The translations under genes were made by a program, and so were the position numbers. From the IMG/VR virus record IMGVR_UViG_3300031343_000006, positions 1 to 22,304 of that record: 22,304 bases of DNA. The stretch is one strand, 5' to 3'. The DNA is from a virus. Under the pieces are notes generated by a model. That model was not told where the DNA came from and searched no databases. It saw nothing but the letters and a program-made list of their open reading frames with translations. Shown piece after piece: positions 1 through 7,449 of this stretch; position 1 is the stretch's first letter; every line of letters begins with the position of its first letter.

Positions 1-10
1 AAGCAGCACA

Positions 11-367
11 ATGGGAGAAAAAAGCAAAGAAGAAAAAGAAATTGATTTTGCTATTAAAGCAGCTTTTAAAAAGCAACCTTGGTTTGGTAATTTCTTAAAT
101 TTTAGCAAAGGTTTTAGAGCTGGTATTTTATATCAAAAAAGGGTAATAGCTAAGGAAAACGAAAAAACTCCAACGTTTTCACATTATGGCCCATTTAAGA
201 AAGATGCTCAAAAAAAGGAATATCCAGAAAAAGTATTTGCAAGAGTTACACGTTCAATTATTAGTGTTAAAGAAGTGATAAAGCCTTGTGAAAAATGTTT
301 TGATACAGGTGAAATATATTATGAAGATTATTTTCCTCCTATGAAAATATGTGAATGTCATTACTAA
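11..367 (+). CDS. Small protein with C-terminal Cys cluster, unknown function
   Basis: I do not recognise a family for this 118-residue protein. It begins with a charged helix rich in Lys and Glu. It ends in a cysteine cluster, CEKC near residue 93 followed by CEC near 114, that resembles half of a DnaJ-like zinc ribbon and could bind one metal ion. The first ATG in the window is used, but the three codons before it (AGC AGC ACA) contain no stop, so the true start may lie upstream of the window. It is followed by a 101-bp gap before the helicase gene. Its place at the head of a replication block suggests an early phage protein; this is inference only. Confidence 0.6.
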   Translation: MGEKSKEEKEIDFAIKAAFKKQPWFGNFLNFSKGFRAGILYQKRVIAKENEKTPTFSHYGPFKKDAQKKEYPEKVFARVTRSIISVKEVIKPCEKCFDTGEIYYEDYFPPMKICECHY

Positions 368-418
368 GTTAAACTTAAATGCATTAAGTTTGTAACCCTT
401 TAAAAAAAATATACGTAT
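368..418. repeat. Inverted repeat and palindrome upstream of the helicase gene
   Basis: The arms AAACTTAA (371-378) and TTAAGTTT (384-391) are perfectly complementary around a 5-nt centre. The pairing extends to GTTA/TAAC (368-371 and 393-396) if one G is bulged. There is no T-tract after it, so it does not look like a terminator. A perfect 8-bp palindrome ATACGTAT follows at 411-418. A weak Bacteroidota-type promoter may overlap: TTTG at 389-392, then 19 nt, then TACGTATT at 412. Together these suggest an operator/promoter for the helicase operon, but the promoter match is poor. Confidence 0.4.
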
Positions 419-468
419 TTCAAAGCAAAAAAACCACAATACGTTTCTCAAGCAACAAACCCAATTAA

Positions 469-1815
469 ATGAAATATAAAACGAAAACTGACAATGAGAT
501 GTTTGATGAGTTTGATACATCATTTGAAGCCGATCAGCAGACTGGAAAGTATAAAGAGCAATTCACTTATCTGGCTTTAAAATATGATTTCAGACATAAT
601 ATCGTATTAAGCCGAAAGGAGTTCAGATATAGTTCTCACAACTCAAAGAACAAAACAATATCAAAAAGCGAGTGGCAAATATTAACCGATTCAGATGTTA
701 ACACGATTAGGTTAAAGCTAATCAGCGAAGATCTTAAATTGACGGAAAAGGATTTAAGAACTTACATTGATTCTAAAGATACTTGTTTAAGATATAACCC
801 CTTGCAAAACTATTTTAATGATTTAGATGATTGGGGAGGTAAAATTGATCATATAGCAGATTTGGCTAAAACCTGCAAAACTGATAACGATGATTTATTT
901 CAAGTGGTACTAAAACGCTTTTTAGTAGCTTCTGTTGAATGTTTATTAAACGAGGATGCAGTTAACGACATTTGTTTAATAATGCAAGGGGCACAGGGTG
1001 TGGGTAAATCCAGATGGATGCGTAAACTATTGCCAAACCAATTTATGCGGGAATACTATTATGAGGGTCCAATTGATACGGGTAAAAACGATCATGTGGA
1101 GTATTTAAGTAAATGTTGGTTTATTAACCTTGAGGAGCTGGAGGTTATGAATAAAAACAGCGTTAACAGTTTAAAAAGTTTTGTGACTAGACAACGGATA
1201 AACTTTCGTAGATCTTACGGTCATTTTACTGAGGATTATTTAAGGCGGGCCAGCTTTATAGGATCTGTAAACGATACCACTTTTTTAACGGATATGACGG
1301 GTAATAGAAGGTGGTTAGTCTTTAGAGCTTTTGAAGTTGACCACATGCACAAATTAGATATGGATAAAATTTGGTCGCAGGCTTATTCCTTGTATTTAAG
1401 CGGTTATCGTAGCTGGTTTAATTTAGAAGACATTGCAAAGATTAACGATAGAAACGAACAATTTAGGGATCAAAGTTATGAAGAGGAATTAATAATTCGA
1501 TTCTTTAAATTTCCAGAAAGCGAAAAAAGTAGTGGTGCTGGCGGAAATCCTGGAGAGTGGTTAAGCAGTTCCGATGTTATTGATTTTTTAAGCTCACAAA
1601 ATAAAAGTCAAGCAGCAAAATACAACGCCCGAGGTATTGGTCGCATACTGGGAAAAAATACTGATATGAAAAAAAGGTCTGGAGGTGTAACGAAATACTA
1701 TTTAAAAACGGTTGTTGATTCTAGTGATAACACTGGTAGCGAAAGCGGTCAGGAAAGCGGTCAGGAAAGCGATGTGTTTAAAAGTGTAGATGACAATGAC
1801 GAATTGCCTTTTTAA
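469..1815 (+). CDS. VapE-like (VirE) SF3-type helicase/ATPase with SSB-like acidic tail
   Basis: Likely the replicative helicase/ATPase of the phage. At 448 aa it has the VapE core: a Walker A loop GAQGVGKS at residues 174-181, a Walker B-like strand WFINLEELE at 217-225, and a third motif with FIGSVND at 263-269 followed by GNRRW at 278-282. In many Bacteroidota elements this domain is fused behind a BT4734-type primase; here that primase is a separate gene at 2509. A Ser/Gln/Glu-rich linker (about 420-436, encoded partly by a 12-bp tandem repeat) leads to an acidic terminus DDNDELPF that resembles the protein-binding tip of bacterial SSB. The ATG follows a leader containing CAAGCAACAAACCC. 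The family call is firm; the direction and exact role of the helicase are inferred. Confidence 0.85.
   Translation: MKYKTKTDNEMFDEFDTSFEADQQTGKYKEQFTYLALKYDFRHNIVLSRKEFRYSSHNSKNKTISKSEWQILTDSDVNTIRLKLISEDLKLTEKDLRTYIDSKDTCLRYNPLQNYFNDLDDWGGKIDHIADLAKTCKTDNDDLFQVVLKRFLVASVECLLNEDAVNDICLIMQGAQGVGKSRWMRKLLPNQFMREYYYEGPIDTGKNDHVEYLSKCWFINLEELEVMNKNSVNSLKSFVTRQRINFRRSYGHFTEDYLRRASFIGSVNDTTFLTDMTGNRRWLVFRAFEVDHMHKLDMDKIWSQAYSLYLSGYRSWFNLEDIAKINDRNEQFRDQSYEEELIIRFFKFPESEKSSGAGGNPGEWLSSSDVIDFLSSQNKSQAAKYNARGIGRILGKNTDMKKRSGGVTKYYLKTVVDSSDNTGSESGQESGQESDVFKSVDDNDELPF
1741..1771 (+). repeat. 12-bp tandem repeat within the helicase gene
   Basis: GAAAGCGGTCAG occurs at 1741-1752 and again at 1753-1764, followed by a partial third copy GAAAGCG at 1765-1771. 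It is in frame and encodes ESGQESGQES in the flexible linker ahead of the acidic C-terminal tail. Because the unit is a multiple of three, copy-number change by replication slippage would lengthen or shorten the linker without shifting the frame. Confidence 0.9.
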
Positions 1816-1840
1816 TATTAACAGACTAATAAAAAAAATT

Positions 1841-2467
1841 ATGATAACAGCAACAAACGAGGATAATATGATAATGATGGCACGTTATCCAGATAACTAT
1901 TTTGAACTTTCAATCGTCGATCCTCCTTATGGGATAAACTGGACTAAACAAATAGAAAATCCGAACCTTAAAGCTAATTGGTTAAAGCATTCAAAAAAAG
2001 ATTGGGATAATGAAGCTCCAGATGTTGAGTATTTTAATGAATTATTTAGGGTTTCTAAAAATCAAGTTATTTGGGGTGCGAATCATTTTATAAACAAAAT
2101 GCCTATTAATAGCCCTTGTTGGATTATTTGGGATAAAATGCAAGAGTTTAGCAGCGCTACGTTTGAAATGGCTTGGACTTCTTTTAATAGTCCTGCAAAA
2201 GCCTTTAGAATGAGTAGAGCCGAGGCTTATACTAATCAAAACAAAATACATCCTACCCAAAAACCAAAGAAGCTATATGAATGGATATTAATAAACTACG
2301 CAAAAGAAGGAGACAAAATACTAGACACTCATAGAGGCTCGGCAAGCTTAGACATAGCATGTCATAATTTAGGATTTGATTTGGTAACCTGTGAGCTTGA
2401 TGTAGATTATTTTAATGATGGCAACAAAAGACTAAAACAGCATCAACAACAATTAAAAATGTTTTAA
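1841..2467 (+). CDS. Phage DNA methyltransferase, N6-adenine/N4-cytosine type
   Basis: A 208-aa amino-methyltransferase that would transfer a methyl group from SAM to adenine N6 or cytosine N4. The catalytic motif DPPYG is at residues 27-31, HPTQKP at 137-142, and the SAM-binding motif DTHRGSAS at 162-169. The catalytic motif precedes the SAM motif, the order of the beta group of these enzymes. The protein is short, with little room for a separate recognition domain, as is common in phage enzymes. The start at 1841 lies 25 bp after the helicase stop; an upstream ATG at 1790 would overlap the helicase gene and adds a non-conserved extension. The SAM motif reads GSA where GSG is usual. A role in evading host restriction is probable; the target sequence cannot be read. 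Confidence 0.85.
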   Translation: MITATNEDNMIMMARYPDNYFELSIVDPPYGINWTKQIENPNLKANWLKHSKKDWDNEAPDVEYFNELFRVSKNQVIWGANHFINKMPINSPCWIIWDKMQEFSSATFEMAWTSFNSPAKAFRMSRAEAYTNQNKIHPTQKPKKLYEWILINYAKEGDKILDTHRGSASLDIACHNLGFDLVTCELDVDYFNDGNKRLKQHQQQLKMF

Positions 2468-2508
2468 CTATGAAAAAAAATAAGCAAGCAACCCAAAATC
2501 CATAAAGG

Positions 2509-3357
2509 ATGTATAAAATCTCAATTTTTGAAAACGTAAGAAGCAACGTTCCATATGATTACGATTTAGATGATTGGTTAAGGCATACCATTAAGCCAAA
2601 AGGTAGACTAAAGAAATCTATTGATAATTATAGGAATACATTTTCTAAAGAGGATAAAAAAGCGTTGCCTTGTATTACTGTTTCTGCTAGGTTCTCAAAA
2701 TGGCGGGAGGAAAAGAATATAATTGAAAAGATGCCTTTTATTTGCCTTGACATCGACAGAAAAACAAATCAATGTATTTCTATGTTATTAGTAAAAGAAC
2801 TGTTTATGAATCATCCTTGCTGCTATTACACAGGGTATAGCACTTCTATTGATGGCGTATATGCAATAATGAAAATAAGCAATCCAGAAAAATTAGATCA
2901 ATATTTTGAATACTTTGAGGGCGCATTAAAAAAGATAGGAATTAACATCGATCAAAGCTGTAAAGATTATGCTCGGTTAAGATTTTTTAGTTTTGATTCA
3001 GAAGCATATCACAATAAAGAGGCTAAAGCATTAAGACTAAAAAAACCAGCAGCAGGGGGGACTTATCATAATTATACAATTACAAGCGAAAGCGAGAAAG
3101 TGGACAAATTGATTGATGAGATAAATAAATTTTCTTTAGATATTACGTCCAATTATGAAGACTGGATAAAAATCGCTGGAGCTTTAAACAGTGAATTTGG
3201 TGAAAACGGAAGAGGTTATTTTCATAATATTAGCAAATTTCATGCAAATTATGACGCAAAAAAATGTGATAAAAAATATGACAGTTGTAAAAAAATGAAC
3301 AAAACAAGCCTCGGAAGTTTATTTAAAATTGCAAGCGATTACGGGGCTAGGTATTAA
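2509..3357 (+). CDS. BT4734/VirE-N-type primase with PriCT-like C-terminal domain
   Basis: Probably the phage primase. The N-terminal two thirds of this 282-aa protein match the BT4734-like (VirE N-terminal) fold, a relative of archaeo-eukaryotic primases. Candidate metal-binding acidic residues are in ICLDIDRK (DID at 81-83), with YTGYSTSIDG at 107-116 and ARLRFFSFD at 155-163 as later motifs. Residues about 195-282, including YEDWIKIAGAL at 216-226, resemble the PriCT family found behind such primases. The start is preceded by AAAGG five bases upstream of the GGATG junction, one of the few Shine-Dalgarno-like sites here. It would work with the helicase at 469, with the methyltransferase gene lying between them. 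Fold assignment is good; primase activity is inferred from the family. Confidence 0.75.
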   Translation: MYKISIFENVRSNVPYDYDLDDWLRHTIKPKGRLKKSIDNYRNTFSKEDKKALPCITVSARFSKWREEKNIIEKMPFICLDIDRKTNQCISMLLVKELFMNHPCCYYTGYSTSIDGVYAIMKISNPEKLDQYFEYFEGALKKIGINIDQSCKDYARLRFFSFDSEAYHNKEAKALRLKKPAAGGTYHNYTITSESEKVDKLIDEINKFSLDITSNYEDWIKIAGALNSEFGENGRGYFHNISKFHANYDAKKCDKKYDSCKKMNKTSLGSLFKIASDYGARY

Positions 3358-3381
3358 TTAGTAACAAACAAAACAAAAATT

Positions 3382-3561
3382 ATGAATTTACAAGAAGCAG
3401 GAGAAAACCCATACCATGACCACGAACAGCCAGAAGAACCAGAGCCAATGTATAGTATTATAAAAGGTTTTGTTGATTGGTTTAATAAAACCGACAAAAC
3501 ACAAGGCATAATTGAAAAACGAATAGAGCAGTATTTAGAAACTAAAAAACCAAAAATATAA
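3382..3561 (+). CDS. 59-aa acidic/amphipathic protein, unknown
   Basis: A short ORF with a typical A-rich leader (AAAATTATG). The first 24 residues are rich in Glu, Pro and His (HEQPEEPEP at 14-22). The rest is a predicted amphipathic helix with an aromatic patch (FVDWF at 30-34) and a basic end. It lies 24 bp after the primase stop and only 4 bp before the next ATG, so it fits the operon exactly. No family is recognised. Its position right after the primase would suit a small replication-associated or regulatory protein, but nothing in the sequence proves a role. Confidence 0.6.
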   Translation: MNLQEAGENPYHDHEQPEEPEPMYSIIKGFVDWFNKTDKTQGIIEKRIEQYLETKKPKI

Positions 3562-3565
3562 AACT

Positions 3566-3904
3566 ATGGAATTAACAGGAAAATGTAAAGAAGACTTTGA
3601 AAAGTGGTTAATAATCTCAGGCACTTATGGAGAAGAAGAGTATCATGATAACGAAGATTTGTTAAGTCATTTTGAAAACCTTAAACCCTCTATGCAATAC
3701 GGTGTATACGTAGACTTCTTCCAAGGTACAGGTAAAAAAGCACAAGTCTATATAGCTCCGTTCTTTAACTATGATTTAGGAACCATGTATGAATGGGGAG
3801 CATGGGCTGATGGTCAATTTGTAATTAGTTGCGAAGCTCCTAAAGAAGCAAGAACAGCCGCAATAGAAAAAGCAAACGAAATATATAACAACAACCATGA
3901 GTAA
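3566..3904 (+). CDS. Conserved-looking phage protein, unknown function
   Basis: A 112-aa soluble protein with no recognised catalytic motif. It contains a run of aromatic and Gly residues (YGVYVDFFQ at 45-53, then YEWGAWADGQF at 75-85) and ends in a helix. Proteins of this appearance, beginning MELTGKCK and containing a PSMQYGVYVDFF segment, are familiar from Bacteroidota phages as hypothetical proteins; this is recollection, not a search result. The stop overlaps the next gene start in ATGAGTAA, which implies translational coupling. Confidence 0.75.
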   Translation: MELTGKCKEDFEKWLIISGTYGEEEYHDNEDLLSHFENLKPSMQYGVYVDFFQGTGKKAQVYIAPFFNYDLGTMYEWGAWADGQFVISCEAPKEARTAAIEKANEIYNNNHE

Positions 3905-4178
3905 TAAAGAACACTTTCTTAAACTAAAACTAAAAATAGCAAAAAAGGAGGATTTTATCGAATTCAGTCATTTTAAGGCTGATAAAAAAAGCAGAGTGTT
4001 TAAAATTAAATTGGGCCATCCTTTTTGGTGCATTAACTCAAAAGGAATTATTGAGGAAAGAAACTATTGTATAAAAGAGGATATGGACAAAGATTCTTTT
4101 CGTTTATTGTTAAGTAATGAACAAATTTTGGTTTGTGATATTGAGGATGGATTTAGTAAAAAAATAAAAAAATTATGA
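3897..4178 (+). CDS. Small basic protein, unknown function
   Basis: A 93-aa protein rich in Lys and Ile with alternating hydrophobic residues, suggesting a small beta-rich fold (RVFKIKLGHPFWCI at 33-46). No motif is recognised. It is locked between neighbours: it overlaps the preceding gene by 8 bp and its stop overlaps the start of the cytosine methyltransferase gene (ATGA at 4175-4178). That tight coupling makes it likely to be translated, and may link it to the methyltransferase, for example as an accessory or control protein. That link is a guess from position only. Confidence 0.7.
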   Translation: MSNKEHFLKLKLKIAKKEDFIEFSHFKADKKSRVFKIKLGHPFWCINSKGIIEERNYCIKEDMDKDSFRLLLSNEQILVCDIEDGFSKKIKKL

Positions 4179-5788
4179 TAAATGTAGGAAGTGATTTTAG
4201 TGGCGTTGGTGCTTTTAATCAGGCTTTAGATAAATTAGGTATTGATTATAAAACTGTGTTTGCTTGTGATTGGGATAAGTACGCCAGACAAACATATATT
4301 CATAATTACGGAGAGCCAGATTACTACCCAAGCGATGTTTATAATCGTGAAATTCCAAAAAAACCACTCGATATTTATATGACTTCGCCTCCGTGCCAGG
4401 CGTTTTCTTTAGCCGGTAAACGAAAAGGGGAAAAAGATAAAAGGGGTGTTTTGTTTTACAACAGCCACGAATTTATAGTAAAAAATAAACCTAGATATTT
4501 TATTTTTGAAAACGTAAAGGGATTATTAAGCGATGATTCTGGCAAAACATTTAATAGGTGGTTAGATTATCTTGGAGGAAAATCTATAAATGGAAACCCG
4601 GTTATATTCCCCTTAAAAGATTCTACGCCTTATCACATTTACCACAAGGTTTTAAACGCTAAACATTACGGTGTACCTCAAAATCGTGAACGTGTTTTTA
4701 TAGTTGGAATTCGTGATGATTCAGATAATAATTTTAATTGGCCAAAACCTTTTCATTTAGTGAAAAGATTAAAAGATGTTTTGGAGGATGATGTTGATGA
4801 AAAGTATTATTTAAGTGATAAGATGGTGAATTATTTGAATCAAAGAAGTGATAATTTTAACAATGGTAAAGTAAATTATAAGTACGAAAATGACACAGCT
4901 TCATTTATTACAAAATCTTCATCTTCATTAGATATTAGTGATAATATTATTAAGATAGGAAATACAAATCCAAGCGGTAACGGAATGAATGGAAACGTAT
5001 TTGATGCTGAAGGAATAAGTCCTACACTTTCAACTAACAAGGGCAAAGGTATTAAAGTAAAATCCGCAACTAAAAAAGGTTTTGAAATCGCAAACGAAGG
5101 CGATAGTATCAACTTATCCAATTTAAACAGCGAAACAAGACGTGGACGAGTAGGCAAAGAAGTTGCACAAACTTTAGATACTGCTTGTAACCAAGCAGTT
5201 ATGATAGCGCACGTTTCGAGAAGTGAAGAGGGTAAAAGGTTAAGACGTGAAGCTATGGCAAATGGTAAAAAAGATTTTACACCTTTTCAAGCCAAACAAA
5301 TTAGCTTTAAAGAATCTGATGTTATGAATTGCGTTACAACCGCAACCGCAAAAGACAACTTAATTAAAATTGGAGCAATTAGAGGACGAAACCCCGAAAA
5401 CCCATTAAGCCGAGAAGTAGGATTGCCAACAGAGCAACGCCTAGAGCTAAATTTAAACGGCACAAGTAATGCCTTGGCTACTGTGCAAAAAGATAATGTG
5501 GTTTGTACTCCAATAATATCGAATTATAAAAGTGATAACCCTATAAACTCAAACAATAAAGTGTTTTCTACACTTCGGGCAAATGCTGGTGGTCCACTTG
5601 GTGGAGTTGGAATTTATCATAATTCTAAAATCAGACGTTTAACCCCAAGAGAGTGCTTTCGTCTTATGGATTTTCCAGATACTTTCACATGGCCTGTAAG
5701 CAATAGCCAAGCATATAAACAAGCTGGAAACACTATTGTTCGTGCTGTTTTAGCCAATACAATAGAAAAATTAAATGGTATCACTTAA
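4175..5788 (+). CDS. dcm: C5-cytosine DNA methyltransferase with repetitive target-recognition region
   Basis: Transfers a methyl group from SAM to cytosine C5 in DNA. The ordered motifs are all present: SAM-binding DFSGVGAF at residues 7-14, catalytic SPPCQAFS at 71-78 (Cys74), FENVKG at 111-116, QNRERVFIVGIR at 169-180, and the C-terminal QAGNTIVRAVL at 516-526. At 537 aa it is longer than a typical 330-400-aa enzyme. The extra length is in the recognition region, about 215-485, which holds six degenerate copies of a roughly 20-residue unit with a T-L-T-like core and a terminal N-x-x-x-I. It starts in an ATGA overlap and is the last gene before a promoter. Probably protects phage DNA from restriction. 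Catalysis is highly likely; target sites are unknown. Confidence 0.92.
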   Translation: MINVGSDFSGVGAFNQALDKLGIDYKTVFACDWDKYARQTYIHNYGEPDYYPSDVYNREIPKKPLDIYMTSPPCQAFSLAGKRKGEKDKRGVLFYNSHEFIVKNKPRYFIFENVKGLLSDDSGKTFNRWLDYLGGKSINGNPVIFPLKDSTPYHIYHKVLNAKHYGVPQNRERVFIVGIRDDSDNNFNWPKPFHLVKRLKDVLEDDVDEKYYLSDKMVNYLNQRSDNFNNGKVNYKYENDTASFITKSSSSLDISDNIIKIGNTNPSGNGMNGNVFDAEGISPTLSTNKGKGIKVKSATKKGFEIANEGDSINLSNLNSETRRGRVGKEVAQTLDTACNQAVMIAHVSRSEEGKRLRREAMANGKKDFTPFQAKQISFKESDVMNCVTTATAKDNLIKIGAIRGRNPENPLSREVGLPTEQRLELNLNGTSNALATVQKDNVVCTPIISNYKSDNPINSNNKVFSTLRANAGGPLGGVGIYHNSKIRRLTPRECFRLMDFPDTFTWPVSNSQAYKQAGNTIVRAVLANTIEKLNGIT

Positions 5789-5790
5789 AT

Positions 5791-5865
5791 CTTAAATCTT
5801 TGTTAATAGTAGTTTGTAAAGCTTTTGTTTATCTTATATTTGCACAAGCAATGTCGCTAAAAACT
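5791..5865 (+). promoter_or_regulatory. Phage promoter P1 with TTGTTAA box and conserved leader
   Basis: TTGTTAA at 5800-5806, then exactly 28 nt, then the Bacteroidota-type -7 box TATATTTG at 5835-5842. A TTTG at 5813-5816 could serve as the -33 element (18-nt gap). Downstream is the leader CAAGCAATGTCGCTAAAAAC (5845-5864), shared with the promoters near 11450 and 16958. It lies between the methyltransferase stop and the ATG at 5872 and should drive the small gene plus the Rad52-like/YqaJ recombination genes. Confidence 0.75.
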
Positions 5866-5871
5866 TAGAAA

Positions 5872-6084
5872 ATGGGAACTAACGTAATAACACAAGGAGC
5901 ATCAACACAAGATTTTCAATTTATCGATCAGATAATAAATTTAGAAACTAAAAGAAAAATTAAAAAAGTTGCTGGAGCTTCTGGTTTTGGAATATTAACC
6001 GCTTGCATAATAGATGGCGAATTTAGTTGTGTAACTGATTACCCAATTACAGATGAAATGAGATCAGACTTAGAAAAAGCATAA
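5872..6084 (+). CDS. First gene after promoter P1, 70 aa, unknown
   Basis: A short soluble protein without a recognised motif. It has a polar N-terminus (TQGASTQDFQF at 7-17), a basic stretch (ETKRKIKKVAG at 25-35) and a hydrophobic middle (GFGILTACII at 38-47). It is the first gene downstream of promoter P1 and is followed by a CCAAACGGGG hairpin, the same layout as the 66-aa gene at 11529, though the two proteins are not visibly homologous. The ATG lies about 29 nt after the -7 box. Expression looks likely; function unknown. Confidence 0.7.
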   Translation: MGTNVITQGASTQDFQFIDQIINLETKRKIKKVAGASGFGILTACIIDGEFSCVTDYPITDEMRSDLEKA

Positions 6085-6087
6085 TAA

Positions 6088-6110
6088 ACCAAACGGGGTT
6101 TAACCGCCCC
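6088..6110 (+). promoter_or_regulatory. CCAAACGGGG hairpin element, copy 1
   Basis: CCAAACGGGG at 6089-6098 is followed by an 8-nt loop and CCCC at 6107-6110, giving a 4-bp G/C stem. An inner GGTT/AACC pairing competes with it. No T-run follows, so it is not a classical terminator. A near copy is at 11732-11753, again directly after the first gene of a promoter unit. A role in RNA processing, attenuation or control of the next ribosome-binding site is possible. Confidence 0.5.
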
Positions 6111-6127
6111 AATAAAACCACATAAAA

Positions 6128-6625
6128 ATGTCAAAAGAAACAACAGCAGAATACAGATTTGCCAACCATAAAGAATGGAAAGAGGCAATGCAAGAAGCTC
6201 CAAGCGTAAAATGGATAAAAACCAGAGATTTGTCTGGCAGTAAATCCAGCAGTTATATTCCAGTTGGTATCCAAGAAGCTTTAGCCGATTTATTTTTTAG
6301 AGAATTTGATATTGTAGACACTCAAATTGAGGTAAACGGAAATCAGATTTTAGCTCAAGTAAAAATTAATGTTTTGCCTGATTACCCACACGCAGAACAC
6401 AGAACCATTTCTGGCGTCGCTGCTAGAGTTATGACTAAAGCTGGTAATTCCTTAGAATACGGAGCGAGATCAGCAAAGAACGCGGCAAAAAGTGAAGCAT
6501 TAACTGACTTTTCAAATATTTTCGGAAGAAACTTAAACAGAGATTTTGCAAATGATTTTAGCTACAGCAAGGCAAAGAAAAAAGAAGATGCAGCGCCAAA
6601 AACTCATGAAAAAAAAGAAAGCTAA
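6128..6625 (+). CDS. Probable Rad52-like single-strand annealing protein
   Basis: Likely binds and anneals ssDNA during phage recombination. The 165-aa protein has a beta-strand-rich centre (about 40-105; SYIPVGIQEALADLFFREFD near 42-61, then a QILAQVKINVL strand near 73-83). A helical segment follows, KNAAKSEALTDFSNIFGRNL near 118-137, which resembles the conserved A-x-x-x-A-L-x-x-F-x-x-x-x-G helix of Rad52/Sak-type proteins. The C-terminus is Lys-rich. The stop overlaps the start of the YqaJ exonuclease gene (TAATG), and annealing protein plus exonuclease is the standard two-component phage recombination pair. The family assignment rests on this pattern and the neighbour; another annealing superfamily such as ERF is possible. 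Confidence 0.65.
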   Translation: MSKETTAEYRFANHKEWKEAMQEAPSVKWIKTRDLSGSKSSSYIPVGIQEALADLFFREFDIVDTQIEVNGNQILAQVKINVLPDYPHAEHRTISGVAARVMTKAGNSLEYGARSAKNAAKSEALTDFSNIFGRNLNRDFANDFSYSKAKKKEDAAPKTHEKKES

Positions 6626-7449
6626 TGGAAACAGAAAACAATCTTTCATTTAAGAAAGTTAAAAAAAGCAGTATAGTTTTAAATTTGCCAGATGTGGAGC
6701 TAGAACCGCAAAAAGCACTTCAAAGAACAGAGGATTGGCATAAAAAAAGGCTAGGTAATTGGACAGGAAGTAAGATTAAAAAAATAATGGCTTGCAGTCC
6801 AAAAGGTGCTAAAATGTCATGGGCTGACGATGCTAAAGTTTACGAATTTTCTAAAGGTGCTATTAAATACGTTTATTCGCGCGCTATGGAGCGCAAAACT
6901 CAAAGGTATATAGAAACAGCTTCCTCAAAAGAAATGCAATATGGAACAAAGATAGAGCCGTTTATTTGCGAAATTGGAGAGGGTTTAATTAAACAAAAAA
7001 TTAAAGAAGTTGATTTTATAACTCATCCAGAAGTCAAAACCTTAGGAGCTTCAAGTGATGGAATAACAGTGGATGGTAAATTTGTAATTGAGATAAAAGC
7101 CTGTAATAATTGGGAAACTCATTATGAAAGAATGTTTAATTTACTAGATGAAAAAAGCGCAGACTTTTGGCAAGTGCAAACCGAAATGTTAGTTTGGAGA
7201 GTTAAACAATGTTATTATTTAATAGCGGAACCGCCTCACTCAATCTGGCCCTATTTAAAAGACGAAAAAGGATTTGAAGATTTTAAAAAAGAATGTGGCG
7301 TTGATTTTCAAACTGTAGACGCCTCAAAATTTCACCAAAACGCATTATTAAAAAGAATACAAATAGTTGAATCTACCTGTTCAAAATGGATAAAGGATGG
7401 AGGTGACTTAAACGAAATATTTTATGAGCAAATTGAGCAAAATAGATAA
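6625..7449 (+). CDS. YqaJ-type viral recombinase/exonuclease
   Basis: A 274-aa nuclease of the YqaJ/lambda-exonuclease (PD-(D/E)xK) superfamily that would resect DNA ends to feed the annealing protein encoded just upstream. Visible catalytic features are: Glu111 in GTKIEP (107-112), Asp145 in GASSDGI (141-147), the E-x-K pair in VIEIKAC (Glu156, Lys158), and Gln183/Gln185 in FWQVQTEM. The N-terminal EDWHKKRLGNWTGSKI (36-51) is the usual substrate-end motif of YqaJ proteins. The length suits the family. It is translationally coupled at its start (TAATG) and its 3' end overlaps the next gene by 26 bp. Function call is strong. Confidence 0.9.
   Translation: METENNLSFKKVKKSSIVLNLPDVELEPQKALQRTEDWHKKRLGNWTGSKIKKIMACSPKGAKMSWADDAKVYEFSKGAIKYVYSRAMERKTQRYIETASSKEMQYGTKIEPFICEIGEGLIKQKIKEVDFITHPEVKTLGASSDGITVDGKFVIEIKACNNWETHYERMFNLLDEKSADFWQVQTEMLVWRVKQCYYLIAEPPHSIWPYLKDEKGFEDFKKECGVDFQTVDASKFHQNALLKRIQIVESTCSKWIKDGGDLNEIFYEQIEQNR

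Noticed and set aside
1790-1840. N-terminal extension of the methyltransferase from an upstream ATG at 1790
   Set aside because: It overlaps the helicase gene in another frame, adds no motif, and the ATG at 1841 has a typical A-rich leader in the gap.
2470-2505. An 11-codon ORF (MKKNKQATQNP) before the primase gene
   Set aside because: Too short, A-rich and likely part of the leader; no coupling to the next start.
4876-5157. Open frame on the minus strand inside the C5 methyltransferase gene
   Set aside because: It is a shadow of the plus-strand gene; other minus-strand frames in 1-17640 are likewise short, lack family motifs and oppose well-supported genes.
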